A stretch of 64,000 bases of DNA from Steromphala cineraria (Eukaryota > Mollusca > Gastropoda > Trochida > Trochidae). The notes under the pieces are model-generated. The model did no database searches. It worked only from the letters and a program-made list of their open reading frames with translations, and was not told where the DNA came from. Positions within the stretch are counted from its first letter, which is position 1, and each line of letters begins with the position of its first letter. The stretch is from positions 68,901,226 to 68,965,225 of the forward strand of contig OU744723.1 in NCBI GenBank assembly GCA_916613615.1, in the 5' to 3' direction. Made by a program: the position numbers and the translations under genes. This document shows positions 23,556 to 40,937 of the stretch, piece by piece.

Positions 23556-24415
23556 GGCGAAACCGTATTATAGCTGGTTCGCTAGAAAGCAAGGGAAGTA
23601 ACTTCGCTCGTTAAGACAGAAGCTAACTGGTTTAGTTTCGCATTGTCCCTGATTATTTGACTTTGTATACAGCTATAAAACAATTATGAACTGAATTATT
23701 CTTCAAAAGATACAGAATAATCGTTTCTCTTTTTTTATGGTTCTTTTGATAAGAATATTCTATTTTTTCAAATGTGGGACCACTTGGTATCGCTCCCTAT
23801 ATGTCATCGTGACATGTGGTCCCACATTTCCTGGTGCGTGCATTTTGCATCGTTGGATGCTAAAACCGAAACAGTATTTGGTGTTTTGCACTATAAATAA
23901 AACGGAAAATATAATATACATGTTTCAGGTCAAATAACAAAAGATGGGAACTGTTTTTATGATTATGCACGTGAACAGAAGTCTCTTAATTAAATCGGCA
24001 AAACTCGGATACAGCTCATGAATATTAATGAGAACACGCCTGTCATTGGTTCCAAATCATAGAGTCTACTAGACAAAAAATCTGATTTTTTTAAAATGAG
24101 GGACCACTGTTTCAAACTCCTATTAGGGAGAATGTTAGGTGGTCCCAAATTTTCAAAATTATAATATATCGTATTTTCAAAAGTTAAGGAAAAATATCAA
24201 TGCTTCAAGTAAATAGATTTTGGTTGTTATTAGGCTTGAATTGTTTTTGTTTTTTTTGATGATCTGAAATTTAGTAAATGTAGGACCACTGTTTCAAACT
24301 CCTATTAGGGAAAATGTTAGGTAGTCCCACATTTTCAAACTCAAAATATATCGTATGCTTGTAGGAAAAAGTATCAATGCTTATTTCCCTTCCCCTCTCG
24401 TAATAAGGTTTCGCC
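23556..24415. mobile_element. Putative non-autonomous TIR element between the SMU1 and KIF23 fragments
   Basis: The left end GGCGAAACCGTATTA is inverted at the right end as TAATAAGGTTTCGCC. Subterminal GGGAAG(T/G)AA-like stretches also match. Inside, two direct repeats (GGACCACTGTTTCAAACTCC at about 24103 and 24283) and inverted GTGGTCCCACATTT / AAATGTGGGACCAC motifs occur. About 860 bp, no ORF. Target duplication not clear. Confidence 0.6.
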
Positions 24416-24707
24416 ATAACTACTGTTCTTCTTCATCAACGGACAACCAGCTTCTGAATGCCTCTAAAGGAAGTTTTTAATGAATAAAAACATTGATATC
24501 ATATTATCTTTCAATATTATTGTTCCTAGGTGATCAGCTGAGGGAGTCATTTGGCCAATATTTAGCAGTTGGGCACCTTTCTAAAGGTAAAAGTATCCTA
24601 CATCTAAAGATTTAACACCAAGCCTAAAGGGTGGGCAAACTTCCTCAGGAGAACAACAAATTCAAATTTAACTCTTTTTTTAAAAATAGCTATGGACTAC
24701 AAGACTA

Positions 24708-28723
<4,016 letters not shown>

Positions 28724-28984
28724 CTTGATTTAGAGTCTCGTGAAGTCTCGCCAGACCCCGTCTGTACTTGATTGGGTAGATATCGCCCTTCCCAGCGCAC
28801 GCTACAACGATCGCTGGAAGCTGGCTGCACTTTTCAACACCTGCTGTATTATATGTGATAAATTGGTAACCGTTGACAGCAACAGATCGCGCCACTTTAA
28901 GTTGCATTCCTTGGGCAGTTTTGTCTCTCTTTTTTTTTTATCTATGGATTCTAACTCGGATTTACCGTATTTAACGGAAATGAA

Positions 28985-30175
28985 AAACTGAAAAAACTTT
29001 TAAGGTTTAATATCATTCATTATACAGTTCAAGTTTGCTACTTTGTGAAAGGTCACTTTTTTATTTCCGAACAAATTAATCAATCAAACGTTGTTTAAAT
29101 ATTTTACAAAAATGGTTTACATCCACACACTCAGGGAACATCCATACAAAACCAAAACGATGTTTAAAAAGGATAGATTTTACAAAATATGCCCAGTTTT
29201 TAACACCTTTCGTACATAATTCAAGCATGATTTCAAAACATATTTGTTAAACATGATTATATGAACGTTGTAATTTAAACCAATGCTTTACAATTCTAAC
29301 AAATCGGTTAATATATAAGGGGTATCTTCCAAGTTCCCCGTAGACAGCAGCATTTGTTGATTTTGATTGGACTTTTAAAATTCGATTAAGAAACTTTAGG
29401 TGAATTCGTTCTATTGCTGTAGCAAATGTTGTTCCCCAAACTTCACAGCCATAGTTCATGGTGCTTGAGACAAAGGCGTCGAACAACTGACAGCAAGTAT
29501 GTGGCGTGAATTCTCCTTTACGAAGGTTAACAAACAACACATTCATTGCCTTTAAACCTTTACCGGCGAGTGACTTCAGGTTTATCTTAAAATTTCCGTT
29601 TGACGAGATCATATTTCCAAGATATTTGAATTCGGTGACTACATCCAAGTTTTCATTATCATTTACCATGAATCTGTTGATGTTGTTCTTCTTTTTTTCA
29701 AATACCATGGCCTTAGTTTTCTTCACATTGATGGTTAATCCCATTTTTTTACAATATGAGTCCAGACTGTTTATAAGATTTTGTAAACCTTCAACAGAAT
29801 GTGACAATAGGACCATGTCGTCAGCTAAAAGGATTAAAAACAAATTTACATAATGAAGCACGATTCCATCGTTTGCGTTGTCTTTAAGTTCTTGTTCCAG
29901 ATCTTCAAGGAATAATGAGAACAATAGCGGTGACATGACTTCGCCTTGTTTGATCCCAGCTCCGATATAATGATTTCAGAGAGTGTAAAACCTTCTTTAC
30001 ACAAGACTTGACTTCACTGTACATGGATTTTATGATTGACCACATTTGACCCTTTATACCATGTTTATATAATTAACACAGAAGCCCATTTCTGTACACA
30101 CTGTCAAAGGCATTTGAAAGATCAACAAAACAACAATGCAGTTTTTCAGATAGCAATAGGGTGCAGGAGAAGGTA
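28985..30175 (-). pseudogene. Degenerate non-LTR retrotransposon, reverse transcriptase part
   Basis: The best frame (29936-29247) contains MSPLLFSLFLEDLE, then LADD in place of the usual YADD (one active-site region altered), GLQNLINSLDSYC and MGLTINVKKTKAMVF. Upstream, in other frames, lie FVDLSNAFDSVYRNG (palm motif) and IKQGEV. Past the 3' end, a FKQRLID-like C-terminal piece is visible near 29080. Frameshifts and stops are many. It is a dead LINE that ends about 260 bp from the SMU1 start codon. Confidence 0.82.
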
Positions 30176-30360
30176 GGAGGACTCATGGTCATTGATCATA
30201 TTTTTGAAAACTGCTTAGGGTCATCTTCCGAAAATATATGTGATGGTGATGATATCTTATTAAATGAATTATAGTTGATTAAAATTTTAATCACCAGCAA
30301 TGTTATGATATAGCCCCGCCATATTCTAATGGCTTTACTGACAATATCATATTTATATTA

Positions 30361-32711
30361 AGATAAGATAAGATAATGTCTTTATTGTCCCAAGGGAAAT
30401 TTGTTTTACATCATATATACAGTTCTCCAGTTACAAACAAAGCAAACTAAATGTACATGATAATATTATTATGCATAAGATTTGTCTAAATAAACATGGA
30501 CACATCCGATTTAGTCACACTCACATTCACTTGACTAAAACAGAAATATGACATTAATCAATAAACTGCTCATTGTAGGAACGAACACTGTTTGGAATAA
30601 AAGAGTAGCGAAACCTGTTTGTTCTCCCAGTCGGCATGCGCAGTCTGCGTCCTGAAGGTAGCCAAGAATATTCCGAAAAAGAATATGTGATTGGTCACTT
30701 GGAAATTTGCTGCTCATAAAAATCGCCGATACTTTCAATTGGAAGTCCAATTATTTTTGAAGCTGTTTTAACAATTTTTGAGAGTTTGTTTTTATTCTGA
30801 ACAGACAGATTTCCGTACCAGCTCAAGAAATTAAAGGTCAAGATACTTTGAATAAATGTTCTGTAAAATAACCCCAAAATAGTTTGATCTATTTTAAAAT
30901 GTCTCAATCTCCACAAAAAATGCAAGCGTTGCTGTCCTTTCTTATAAATTTTGTCAGTATTTTCGTTCCAAGAAAGTTTTGAATCCAAGACAGGACCCAA
31001 ATATTTGTATTCTGTTACTCTTTCTATTTCACCATCATCTATAGTCACAGCATTTAATGTAGACTTCTTTTTCCTAAAATCTATGACCATTTCTTTGGTT
31101 TTCTGCACATTCAAAAACAAAAAGTTTGATCTACACCAATCTACAAATTTTGATATTTCAGTTCTGTAACACAGTTCAGATTCTCTAATCAGGCCCACCA
31201 ATGCTGCATCATCGGCAAATTTGATTGTCATACATGTTTTTGCATTGGATACGCAATCATTGGTATACAATATACAAAATCGGTGAAATAACGCGACCTT
31301 GTGGAGCGCCTGTGGATGTACTTACAGTTGAAGACTGCACTTGGTTAACCCTAACAAATTGTTGTCTATTAACTAGAAATGAGTTGATCCATCTAATGAT
31401 ATTAGAATTTACATTCATTTTACAAAGTTTGTCAGTAAGTAGATGAGGCTGAATAGTATTAAAAGCAGATGAAAAATCAACAAACATAATTCTTACATAT
31501 GTACCATAGCTTTCTAAATGCTGATAGATATTGTGTAGCAGAGTTATTGTTGCATCTTCTACACCACGCCTTGCCCTGTATGCAAATTGTAAAGGATCAA
31601 TAATATGGCTGACTTCACAAAGCAATAAGTTCTTCATGATGCGTTCCAAACATTTCATTGCAACAGAGGTAAGAGCCACTGGTCTAAAATCGTTATTAAC
31701 GGTTGGATTTTTCCTTTAGGGCACTGGGATAATTTTAGAGGTTTTCCAAAGAGTGGGAACTTCATGAGAATTTATCGAAATTTGAAATAGCTTTTGGAAG
31801 ATAACAGCCAGCTGCATTCTACACTCCTTAAGAACAATTCCAAACAAGTTATCAGGCCCACAAGATTTGTGCGGGTTAATCTGAGCAAATGAACTAACTA
31901 CATTTTCTGTCGTAATTGTTACCATTTCCCCAAGTGGAAGCGATTCCATTACACTTTCCCTTTCATCCGAAAAAATTCCAGTGTCAAATCTGGAGTAGAA
32001 AGAGTTTAATTCATTTGCAATGGATTGTAACTGCTGTGGCCTACTGTCTGAGCCAATAATAGTTTTAATACCACTCCATGCGTTGCGTAAATTGTTAACC
32101 GAAAATTGTCATTCAATTTTCGTTTTATATTCATCTTTACATTTCCTTGTTAAACATACAATATCTTTCTGAATTTGTTTTACTTTTACTTTGTCGCCTG
32201 CACAAAAAGCCCTTTTCTTTTTATTTAAAACTGATTTGAACTCTTTGGTTACCCACGGCTTGTTATTAGGAAATATTTTAATGCATCTAACAGGTATAAA
32301 GCTTTCTACACAGAAATTAATGTAATCAGTGACAATGTTTGTGAATTCATTCAAATCCTTACAAGCATGATCAAACAAATCCCAGTCTGTGCATTCAAAA
32401 CAACCTTTCAATTTCTCTAAAAAATCATTTGTCCATGACTTGACATATTTTACAACTGGTTTCTCTGATTTTAGTTTTTGACGATAAGAAGGTACCAAAT
32501 AAACAGTATTGTGATCAGAGGTACCCAACGGAGCCTTTGCATAGGATTTATAGGCATTTTTCACATTTCCATAACACAAATCAATAGTTTTCCCAGATCT
32601 TGTCAAACACTTAACATACTGATGATAAGATGGTAATACATGTTTTAAATTGTATGAATTAAAATCACCGAGTATGAATTTTGGTGCCCAATATCTCCCT
32701 AATATCTCCAT
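30361..32711 (-). mobile_element. 5'-truncated LINE (L2/CR1-like), endonuclease remnant plus reverse transcriptase
   Basis: From 32711 downward: the endonuclease C-terminus with ILGDFN and SDHNTVYLVP (32711-32109), a linker (31949-31716) with HKSCGPDN, and RT with FVDFSSAFNTI and TGAPQGRVISPILY (31679-31257). After a frameshift come FADDAALVG and YKYLGPVLDSKLSW (31270-30695). The 3' end has TTTCCCTTGGGACAATAAAG and an (ATCTT)n tail at 30376-30361, characteristic of L2/CR1-type elements. FADD is a known variant of the catalytic motif. Several frameshifts make it inactive; the 5' half of the endonuclease and any ORF1 are missing. Confidence 0.9.
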
Positions 32712-33229
32712 AAAAGGGAGATATTAGGGTCTAATCTTGTCTTAACGATAAACTCTTTTGTGATATTTAAGATGTGGTTTATTTATACATTTGCCTTAGG
32801 GTCTTTAAGTAGACCTTTCGTGTTAATTTCGTAAAGCTTGGTGTTTGTTTTGGAATGATACAAGTTCTCGATTTTTGAAATGAATAGTTCTAAAATTCAT
32901 TAGAAGTCGAATTTTGAAAATTTCTGAAACCTCGCCAACGCTAGAGACGTATGATCTAATAATTATCTTATTTTCAAACTATTACAAGCAATATAAACCC
33001 CATTCTTAACTAGGCCTATTCTTTTTAATTGAGTGCTAAAAATGACAAAAATCATGCAGTTTTCAGACACTTGATACAAATCATTATCATAATGACAACC
33101 GAGAAACACTCTAGGAGCATGGACGGATGTAACCAGAACTCATCGACTACCCAAAATATAATCATTGGTCACCTAACATTGACATATTGATAATTTCCAA
33201 CGAGATATTTATATATATAAATTGTTAAG
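32712..33229. other. Gene-free interval
   Basis: No coding sequence. A GAGATATTAGGG repeat at the LINE edge (32690-32735) may be part of its target duplication. Confidence 0.35.
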
Positions 33230-35400
33230 TTCTCAAGACTGATCACCGATTGTACGGTTCAAAGAAGTTTCATGACTTATGACAGTTTATCCATACCTTC
33301 CTATTAATGAATAATCTTAGATGCAGATTTATGTGAAGGCTGACAGGTAAGAAGGTAAGCTTTCTTTTGGATGGCAGTTTCACTATACGTTACACATATA
33401 AAAGGGGCATTTTCATACTTGATATCCTTCCCGGATGCCACATGTCAGTCTAAATAAAGCTAGCCTCAATATTAGCCGTTTCACTCCGATATTGAGTCTA
33501 GAAAGTTCTAGAAGAGGATCGAGTCAGCCGACCTTTCTGCGACCTAATGACCCTCCAACGTTATACGTGCGAAGGCAGACTATTGTGGCTTGGTAAGATA
33601 AGTTCTGATTGGTCAATTCGATGCGTGGGCTGATGCGACCCTATACTAGACCTTTCTAGACTCAATGTCAGAGTGAAACGGCTTATAATGTCCAGGTTTA
33701 CTTAAACTGGTCACATGTTTAGTTCCTGGCACCGTTTTATAGAATCTATCAGCTCATTGAAAGTACAAACCAAGGAATCTGCAATAGTCATTAAAATCAG
33801 CCGGGTTCCAAGGAATACAAGTTTTAAAATATCGTTGCTACCTTGAAACGTACTTGTTCTGGTGTTTATGTGGTAGAGTCTTTGGATACAGTGTGAAGGT
33901 TTCGGTTAGATTCTAGTATTCTCTTCTATTAAAACCAAACACATTTTGGAGTAACATATTTAATTATTCAAGCGAAAATGATTTGAAGTAAGTTTGTAAG
34001 CCGTACTATAGACTAACCTGATGTGAACTTTCAACGTTTTGTGAAAGCCTTTGGTTTTCCTAATCTTGAAGTGGTTGTGAATCGTACTGAGAGGTTATTG
34101 CTAGAAAACAGTTAGCTGAAAAGAGAATTCCTTCGTCAGCTTGAAATGATGAGTAAACTCTTGTCTTAAACATCAACTAACCTCGACCTTACCACTTCTC
34201 GATTTTCGTTCAAAGATTTTTCTTAATAATAAAAGCTGGACTTCATTTATGTTAATTTGTCCTATAAACACCTTTAATTATCCTTTCATTTAGACAGCGT
34301 AATTATCGGCTGTGAAAAATCCACCTGGGTTAGGGGCCATCAAACTCGCGCGGGTGTGACGTAATAAACAGACTATACAGAGTAACGCATCATTATTTCA
34401 ACTGAAATACCGCCTAAATAATTGTTTAATTACCATTGATGTGGATATCTTTCTTACACCAAATGCTTAGTAGTGTTACGTCGTCAAATGACTTATCTAA
34501 CTGAGTGGAAAACATTTCCTAAAAATCGTTAATTATTTGTTACGATAGATGTATAGATAACGAGGCTGTTTCTGTTTATGACGTCACGGGGGGCGTGACC
34601 AGTCATGTATTCACTGGTTTGTGGCCAGATAGGTCTAAGCGGCCCATCAAAAGTGGCTTTCAATACCAAACTGAACATATTTGAGTAGCGACCTTTAACG
34701 CACTATATACAATATTGTAATCAGACTTGCTATATTATAAGGAAAATAGTTAAATATGTTTGTGGTTATGTGAACTTAAGATATAGCTTGTGTGAGGTTA
34801 ATTTCAACGTTTGGTATCACCTTATGGTCATGGTAACCTTGACGTAGTGGTGAATCTTTCGGAGAGGTTTCCACTTGAAATACAGTTACCATATAATGAA
34901 TTATTAGCTAGTCTTCTGATAGTTTAGTGAACTCTCTCAAGCGATTGTTAAAGTTCAGATTTCAGAACTAGATTGATCGTGTTTTTGTCAAGTTATCAAT
35001 CAGACATTCAAGACAGTTTATACTATTTTTAACAAAGGAACAATTGTCTTAAAGTTTGCTTCCTTTCCAAAAATGAACTCTTTTAAGGTTTTACTTCTGA
35101 GAATTTCCAGTATTACGCTTTACTTTAAAAGAAGGACCTTGTAAGAGGTATATGTTTAAGGTAAGATCTCTAAAGTAATGTATAATAATTTTGTCATACC
35201 ATAAAACGTTATTTGATGACGATATAACAATCATTAGCGAAAAAAGAAAAAAATCTAGAATTATTAAAGAACATATGGCTAGATTCAAACCTTGAACACT
35301 TTGCTCTTTAAACCTAATAACCTTTGGACCAATAAGGACTAGATGAAAAAGAGTGTGTTTATTCTCTTATTTGTATTTGTTTTTTAAGCCTCAATATAAG
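33230..35400. repeat. Oldest, most diverged copy of the TRIM-array spacer
   Basis: Corresponds to about 48320-49440 and 59880-60660: shared phrases include TTATGGTCATGGTAAC (34823 region), AGTTATCAATCAG and a modified CTGAGAAT(A/T)TC block at 35098. Mismatches are far more numerous than between units 2 and 3. No gene. Confidence 0.65.
33446..33709. mobile_element. Mutator-like MITE, copy C
   Basis: 264 bp, starts CAGTCTAAATAAAGCTAGCC, ends TTTACTTAAACTG. Flanks GCCACATGT (33437-33445) and GTCACATGT (33710-33718) are a 9-bp duplication with one mismatch, so this is the oldest of the three copies. Confidence 0.85.
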
Positions 35401-35408
35401 GAGGGACT

Positions 35409-35648
35409 TTATTCTTTATTCATGGGAACATAGTCTTTATCAGATATCCAGTCCCGTAGGACTTCTCCAGATGTGTTGTTTGTTGTACTTCCCCACATGG
35501 TACTCTTTTTATTGAAGTCTCCAGCAATGATGATATGTTTGGGAAACTTTAACTTGTCCAAATCTCCTCCTACGTTTCTGCATCCATGTGAAGCATACAG
35601 GGAGATGATCTTGTATGTGGAGTGGGCATCAATTGTGATGTCTGCCAT
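35409..35648 (-). pseudogene. Endonuclease-domain fragment of a non-LTR retrotransposon
   Basis: 79 codons with IISLYASHG, HIIIAGDFNKK and WGSTTNNTSG, matching the exonuclease-endonuclease-phosphatase fold of Jockey/CR1-type LINEs (GDFN motif). Neither the N-terminal catalytic part nor an RT follows. A relic. Confidence 0.8.
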
Positions 35649-35689
35649 GATGTATTATATTATATAATTCTCAATATAAGGCTAGGGGA

Positions 35690-36005
35690 GGGGACGTTAT
35701 TCTTTATTACGCAGAATTGTAAATAAAAAATATATAATGTAAATTTTGATAGTTGGCGGTCTTTAAGTATGAGAAAACACTACTTTTCATTATTCTGCTC
35801 TAAGAGAAATATCAGGGTCTCTTTAGGAGTAGAAGACCTCGGAGACGTGTTTTCTCGTTTACTGACATTATATATGCTGTTTATAGTTGACGGTCTATAA
35901 GTCTGAGAAAACACTACTCTTCATTATTCTGCTCTAAGAGAATTATCAGGGTCTCTTTAGGAGTAGAAGACCTCGGAGACATGTTTTCTCCTTTACTGAC
36001 ATTAT
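35690..36005. repeat. 134-bp tandem repeat, about two and a half units
   Basis: The phrase ATCAGGGTCTCTTTAGGAGT occurs at 35811 and again 134 bp later, with GAAGACCTCGGAGACGTGTT following each time. The same repeat is at 51040-51390. Confidence 0.85.
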
Positions 36006-37919
36006 ATATGCTGTTAAAGTTATAATAACTGTGTTGAATAACAAAAATTTTCCTTAAGAAAATTCCACATAGTATATCATTATCATATAGGGCTAACAGA
36101 TAGTTTAAAGACTGTTTTAAAATAACTTCATGAACATATCCTTTGTATCAAACCTTGCTATTTAGAATGCAGTATAATAATCAATTTCAATTTTATTTGT
36201 TTGAAAACCAAAAAGAAGTTCAGACTGACTTTGGAAGTAACACTTTATTCCTTTATTTCATTATTGATTTTCATCAAAAAGTTGCATATTAAGCAACAAT
36301 GTCCAAAAATAAAATTGTTAAATCAAGAATCCATTAGGAATCGTTTACAAAATGTTTGTTTGAAATTCATTGGTTGTCATTTTCACAATAAAAGCATATT
36401 CCCGCAAGCATCATGCTATCTACATGTATCATAAATGTTTGCACACAAGGCCATTTTATTGTTCAATTGGCCGGGTTAAACAACAGACTGACTGCGAGTG
36501 TAAATTATCCTTATAACTTATATACCTCTGTAACTGTTGTATTGTATGTCACCACTTTCTTGTTGTTCTTGCCTACTCTAAAACGCATTCTATCTAACAC
36601 AAGGATAGTTGGTTTGGGTTCAAAACTATTTTTAATAACTAGAAAACCAGAGCAACCACGAAATTAGGGTGTTATAATACAATAATAATACAATAATGTA
36701 TTGGTCCAGTTACAGGTCAGAGGTCGGACTTTCGCCATTTGTCTGTATGCGCATGCTCAGAATTATATTGGCCCAGCCTTTTTCATATTGGCCCAGTTTT
36801 ACACGTATTAGTCAAACTTACCTGTATGAGCCCACTTCCCGAATTGTATAGTCTAGGCCATGTAGATTGCATCAATGCCATATAATTGATAGCTTTTTGA
36901 TTTAAACTAAGTAAGAGAGTCATACATCTTATGTTATCATGATAAAATGTGTTTAAGTGATTAATAAACTCATTAGACCTTGATTGTTAACATGTGGAAA
37001 TAACTCTCTTGGTTTTAGGAGTCAGTTACGGAGACCTTATAGTTGAGAAAAGTTATAGCATGAGAAGGGTATATTCATATAGGATATCTGTCTTTTCTTG
37101 ACTAATACCGTGTTTATCTCATTGAGTGGGGTAGAACCTTTATCTTTTCACGAGGGGTGCAGCCTTGCATGAGTAAAAATATATATTAAACTTTTCTTTC
37201 TTATGAGATGAGAGAAACATGATATTTGTTAAGATTTGACAGCAATATGGAGGCTTAATGTTACAATACAAAAATTAAAGTCTAAGAAGAGGAGTGTTGA
37301 GTACTTGAAAGACTGCAATCATTTCTTCATCGATGAGGGGTCAATTATGTTGATATATACATATAGAATATGACTACTTTACTTGAAAGCAAATGATTAA
37401 ATAGATTGTATTGTTTTGGAAACAAGTTATGCCAGTGATATTAAGGTTAGTATTTCTACTTTATAAAACTTTATAAGTCACTAATGTTTCCTCACTTTGT
37501 GTCACATGTGTTGTATTTCAGAATATGTTAAACAATTACCTACAGGAGATATCACAATTTACAGAACCGCAGAGTCAGTGTTATCTAAGCAAAACACCTT
37601 AATTAAAGGGGTCGTAGCACGTTTTTTGATAATTTTATATTTGAAAATTCTCACTGACAATTGTAAGTTAATGTTGTATGCATGATTTTGACAGCGTAAA
37701 TAATCTCATTACACATGCCAATCATCCATAGTCAGAGGACATAGTATGAAGATTCCCATAAAATCCATTGTCGGTCATTTTGTGTGAACACCTTTAATTC
37801 ATTTTGTGTAAGAAAAAGGAATCTTATGGCTTAACTTTACATTATATATTTGAACTATTACTGCTTTATTTAGTTTTAATACATTGTCTTTTAAATGAAA
37901 GAGAGCTATATATGCCTTC
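36006..37919. repeat. Ghost unit of the TRIM array (TRIM gene deleted)
   Basis: 36010-37287 is the 3' flank of a TRIM copy; the version at 51.6-52.75 kb is the closest. At about 37288 the sequence jumps from AAAGTC in that flank to AAGAAGAGGAGTGTTGAGTA, which in unit 2 lies at 45862, upstream of the TRIM gene. About 5 kb holding the entire gene is thus absent. At about 37919 a second jump skips the equivalent of 46498-49157. Confidence 0.82.
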
Positions 37920-38376
37920 GATAATCTTTTTATATTTTACATCTGAGAATATCAGGTGTTTGACCATAAACATGATTAAATGACATTATCGAAAAAATGC
38001 ACGACGTTTAAACTTTCATGTAAGATTAGGCTGGATTCCAACCTTAGACCTTTTGCTTTTTAAACTGATAACGTAACCTCTGTACCAATAACGACTACGT
38101 TAAAATAGTGCATGGATTCTTCTATTTGTATTCACACTTATGGGATAAAAAGGGCCAGAGAAGGACATATCTATTATTTGTAACAAATACAAAAACTTAT
38201 ATTGTAAATTTTGACAGTTGACGGTTTACAAGTCTGAGAAAACACTACTCTTCAGTGTTTTAGTCTAAGAAAATTTTAAAATCTTTGTAGTTATTTCTTT
38301 GCGTAGAAGACCTCGGAGGCGTGTTTTCATTCACAGAACTAACTTACATTTCCAGGTAAATAACATATGTAAAAAA

Positions 38377-40027
38377 TAGAGCCATTGGCTCTGTAGCTCA
38401 TCAGGCATCATATCAAGTTTGCTTTATACAGGCAAGATGAGCTAAAAATGAAACTGATGTTACCTATTGCAAGAAAACCTATAAAAAAATTACAAAACAA
38501 ATGTATTATTATTCAACACTTTCTAGATTGCCAATATCAGACAGTGAAAGAAGTCCACACTAAAATATCCAAGGAGAAATAAATTTGCCATAGACTGTCA
38601 TCTAATGGAGAAAAATAGGTTTTTAAGATTGTGACCCCTGTGACCCTACAGTTTAGAATCCCAATTGGCCAAGGAGTCTACATGCAGTCTTTCAGCTCAA
38701 TAGACCTTTAGGAGCTAAAGATGATGATGAAAATAAGTTGTTAAGGTTGTGACCCCTGTGACCCTATTTGGGGTCATGGGGTCACGAAATCTACAATTTA
38801 GAATCCCCATTGGCCAAGGAGTCTGCACATATAATTTCAGCTCTCTAGATCTTTTGGAACTTGAGAAGAAGATGAAAATAGTTTTTTAAGGTTGTGACCC
38901 CTGTGACCCTATTTGGGGTCACAGGGTCAACAAAGTTACAAATTAGAATCCCCATTGTCCAAGGAGTCTGCACATATCAATATTAACTCTCTAGACCTTT
39001 TGGAACTGGAGAAGATGAGAATAGGTTTTTAAGGTTGTGACCCCTGTGACCCTATTTGGGGTCACAGGTTCACCAAAGTTACAAATTAGAATCCTTATTG
39101 TCCAAGGAGTCTGCACATATCACTTTCAACTCTCTAGTCCTTTTAGAACTGGACAAGAAGATGAAAATAGGTTTTTAAGGTTGTGACCCCTGTGACCCTA
39201 TTTGGGGTCACAGATTCATCAAAGTTACAAATTAGAATCCTTATTGTCCAAGGAGTCTGCACATATCACTTTTAATTCTCTTGTCCTTTTAGAACTGGAG
39301 AAGAAGATGAAAATAGGTTTTTAAGGTTGTGACCCCTGTGACCCTATTTGGGGTCACAGGTTCACGAAATCTACAATTTAGAATCACCATTGGCCAAGGA
39401 GTCTGCACATATCGTTTTTAACTCTCTAGTCCTTTTAGAACTGGAGAAGAAGATGAAAATAGGTTTTTAAGGTTGTGACCCCTGTGACCCTATTTGGGGT
39501 CACAGGGTCACCAAAGTTACAAATTAGAATCTCCATTGTCCAAGGAGTCTGCACATATAATTTTTAACTCTCTACTCCTTTTGGAACTGGAGAAGAAGAT
39601 GAAAATAGGTATTTAAGGTTGTGACCCCTGTGACCCTATTTGGGATCACAGGGTCACCAAAGTTACAAATTAGAATCCCCATTGGCCAAGGAGTCTGCAC
39701 ATATCATTTTTAACTCTCTAGTCCTTCTGGAACTGGAGAAGAAGATGAAAATAAGTTTTTAAAGTTGTGACCCCTGTGACCCTATTTGGGGTCACAGGGT
39801 CACCAAAGTTACAAATCAGAATCTCCATATGCTAAGGTACTTGTACACAAAATTCCAGCTCTCTAATGAGTATGGTTCATGAGGAGAAGTCGAAAGTGTC
39901 AAAAGTTTACGGACGGACGACGGACGACGGACGGACGACGGACGGACGACGGACGGACGGACGCCGGACGGACGCCGGACGACGGGCCATACCATAAGCC
40001 CATCTGGACTTTCAGTCCTGATGAGCT
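38377..40027. mobile_element. Helentron-like non-autonomous element ('pearl' type) with tandem core
   Basis: Ends: a hairpin AGAGCCATTGGCTCT, then TAGCTCATCAGG at the left; CCTGATGAGCTA at the right, just inside which is the hairpin GGACTTTCAGTCC. The core is nine units of about 146 bp (GTGACCCCTGTG at 38631, 38749, 38894, 39037, 39183, 39329, 39475, 39621, 39767); the first is shortened. An (ACGG)n tract follows at 39909-39985. The site is unoccupied in units 3 and 4 (ATATGT-AAAAAAGG near 49711 and 63871). No target duplication beyond the A run, as in Helentrons. No coding capacity. Confidence 0.85.
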
Positions 40028-40937
40028 AAAAAGGCTATGATAAGTGTGTTGAATGAAAATGATGTGCCATATTCTATGTCATGATGATTTAATTCAAATA
40101 GTTTTTATGTGAAAAATACCAAACCATGATTTTGCGATCTATATGGAAATTAAAAACACGTGCAGACAGATTTGAAAACCTTGAAAGTAACAATTTATAC
40201 CTCACACACATTACTGGTTGAAGATTTTCATGAAACAGATGCATATTGAGCAACAATTCACAAAGAGAATTTAATAATAGTTTAATCAAGAATCAATTAG
40301 GAATCATTTACAAAACGTTTGTTTGAAATTCATTGGTTGTCATTTTCATAATAAGAGCATATTCCGCACCATCATGCTATTTACATGTATTATAAATGTT
40401 TGCACACAAGGCCATTTGATTGTTCAGACTGACTGCGAGTGTGAATTAGTATTATTCTTGTTGACCCTTATAACAGTCACCATAAGTTTTGGACTAGCTA
40501 TTGTATATCACTGCTTCTTGGTGTTCAGGCCTACTCTAAAACGCATTCTATCTAACACAAGAATAGTTGGTTTTGGTTCAAAACTATTATTGTTAACTAG
40601 AAAACCAAAGGATATTGATATAGCATATCTGTCTTTTCTTGACTAATACCGTGGTTATCTCATTGAGTGGGGTAGAACCTTTATCTTTTCACGAGGGGCG
40701 CAGCCTTGCATGAGTAAAAATATATATTAAACTTTTCTTTCTCATGAGATGAGAGTAACATGATATTTGTTAAGATTTGACAGCAATATGGAGGCTTAAT
40801 TTTACAATACAAAAATAAAAGTCTTTTCTTTGATATCTGATACACATTTGTTCTTTAAGGGTTGCTACCATCACTCAGATTTTGACTTAGTTCCAACTTT
40901 ACCAGAATCAATCTGCTGCAGAAATGCATCGCTTAGC
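40028..40937. repeat. 3' flank of TRIM copy 2
   Basis: Same block as 345-1322 with few differences. No gene. Confidence 0.75.

Noticed and set aside
29247..32711. Host genes encoding reverse transcriptase-like proteins
   Set aside because: Several frameshifts, altered catalytic residues and a LINE-type tail show retrotransposon remains.
38600..39900. CRISPR-like array
   Set aside because: Units of about 146 bp are contiguous with no unique spacers, in a eukaryotic mobile element.
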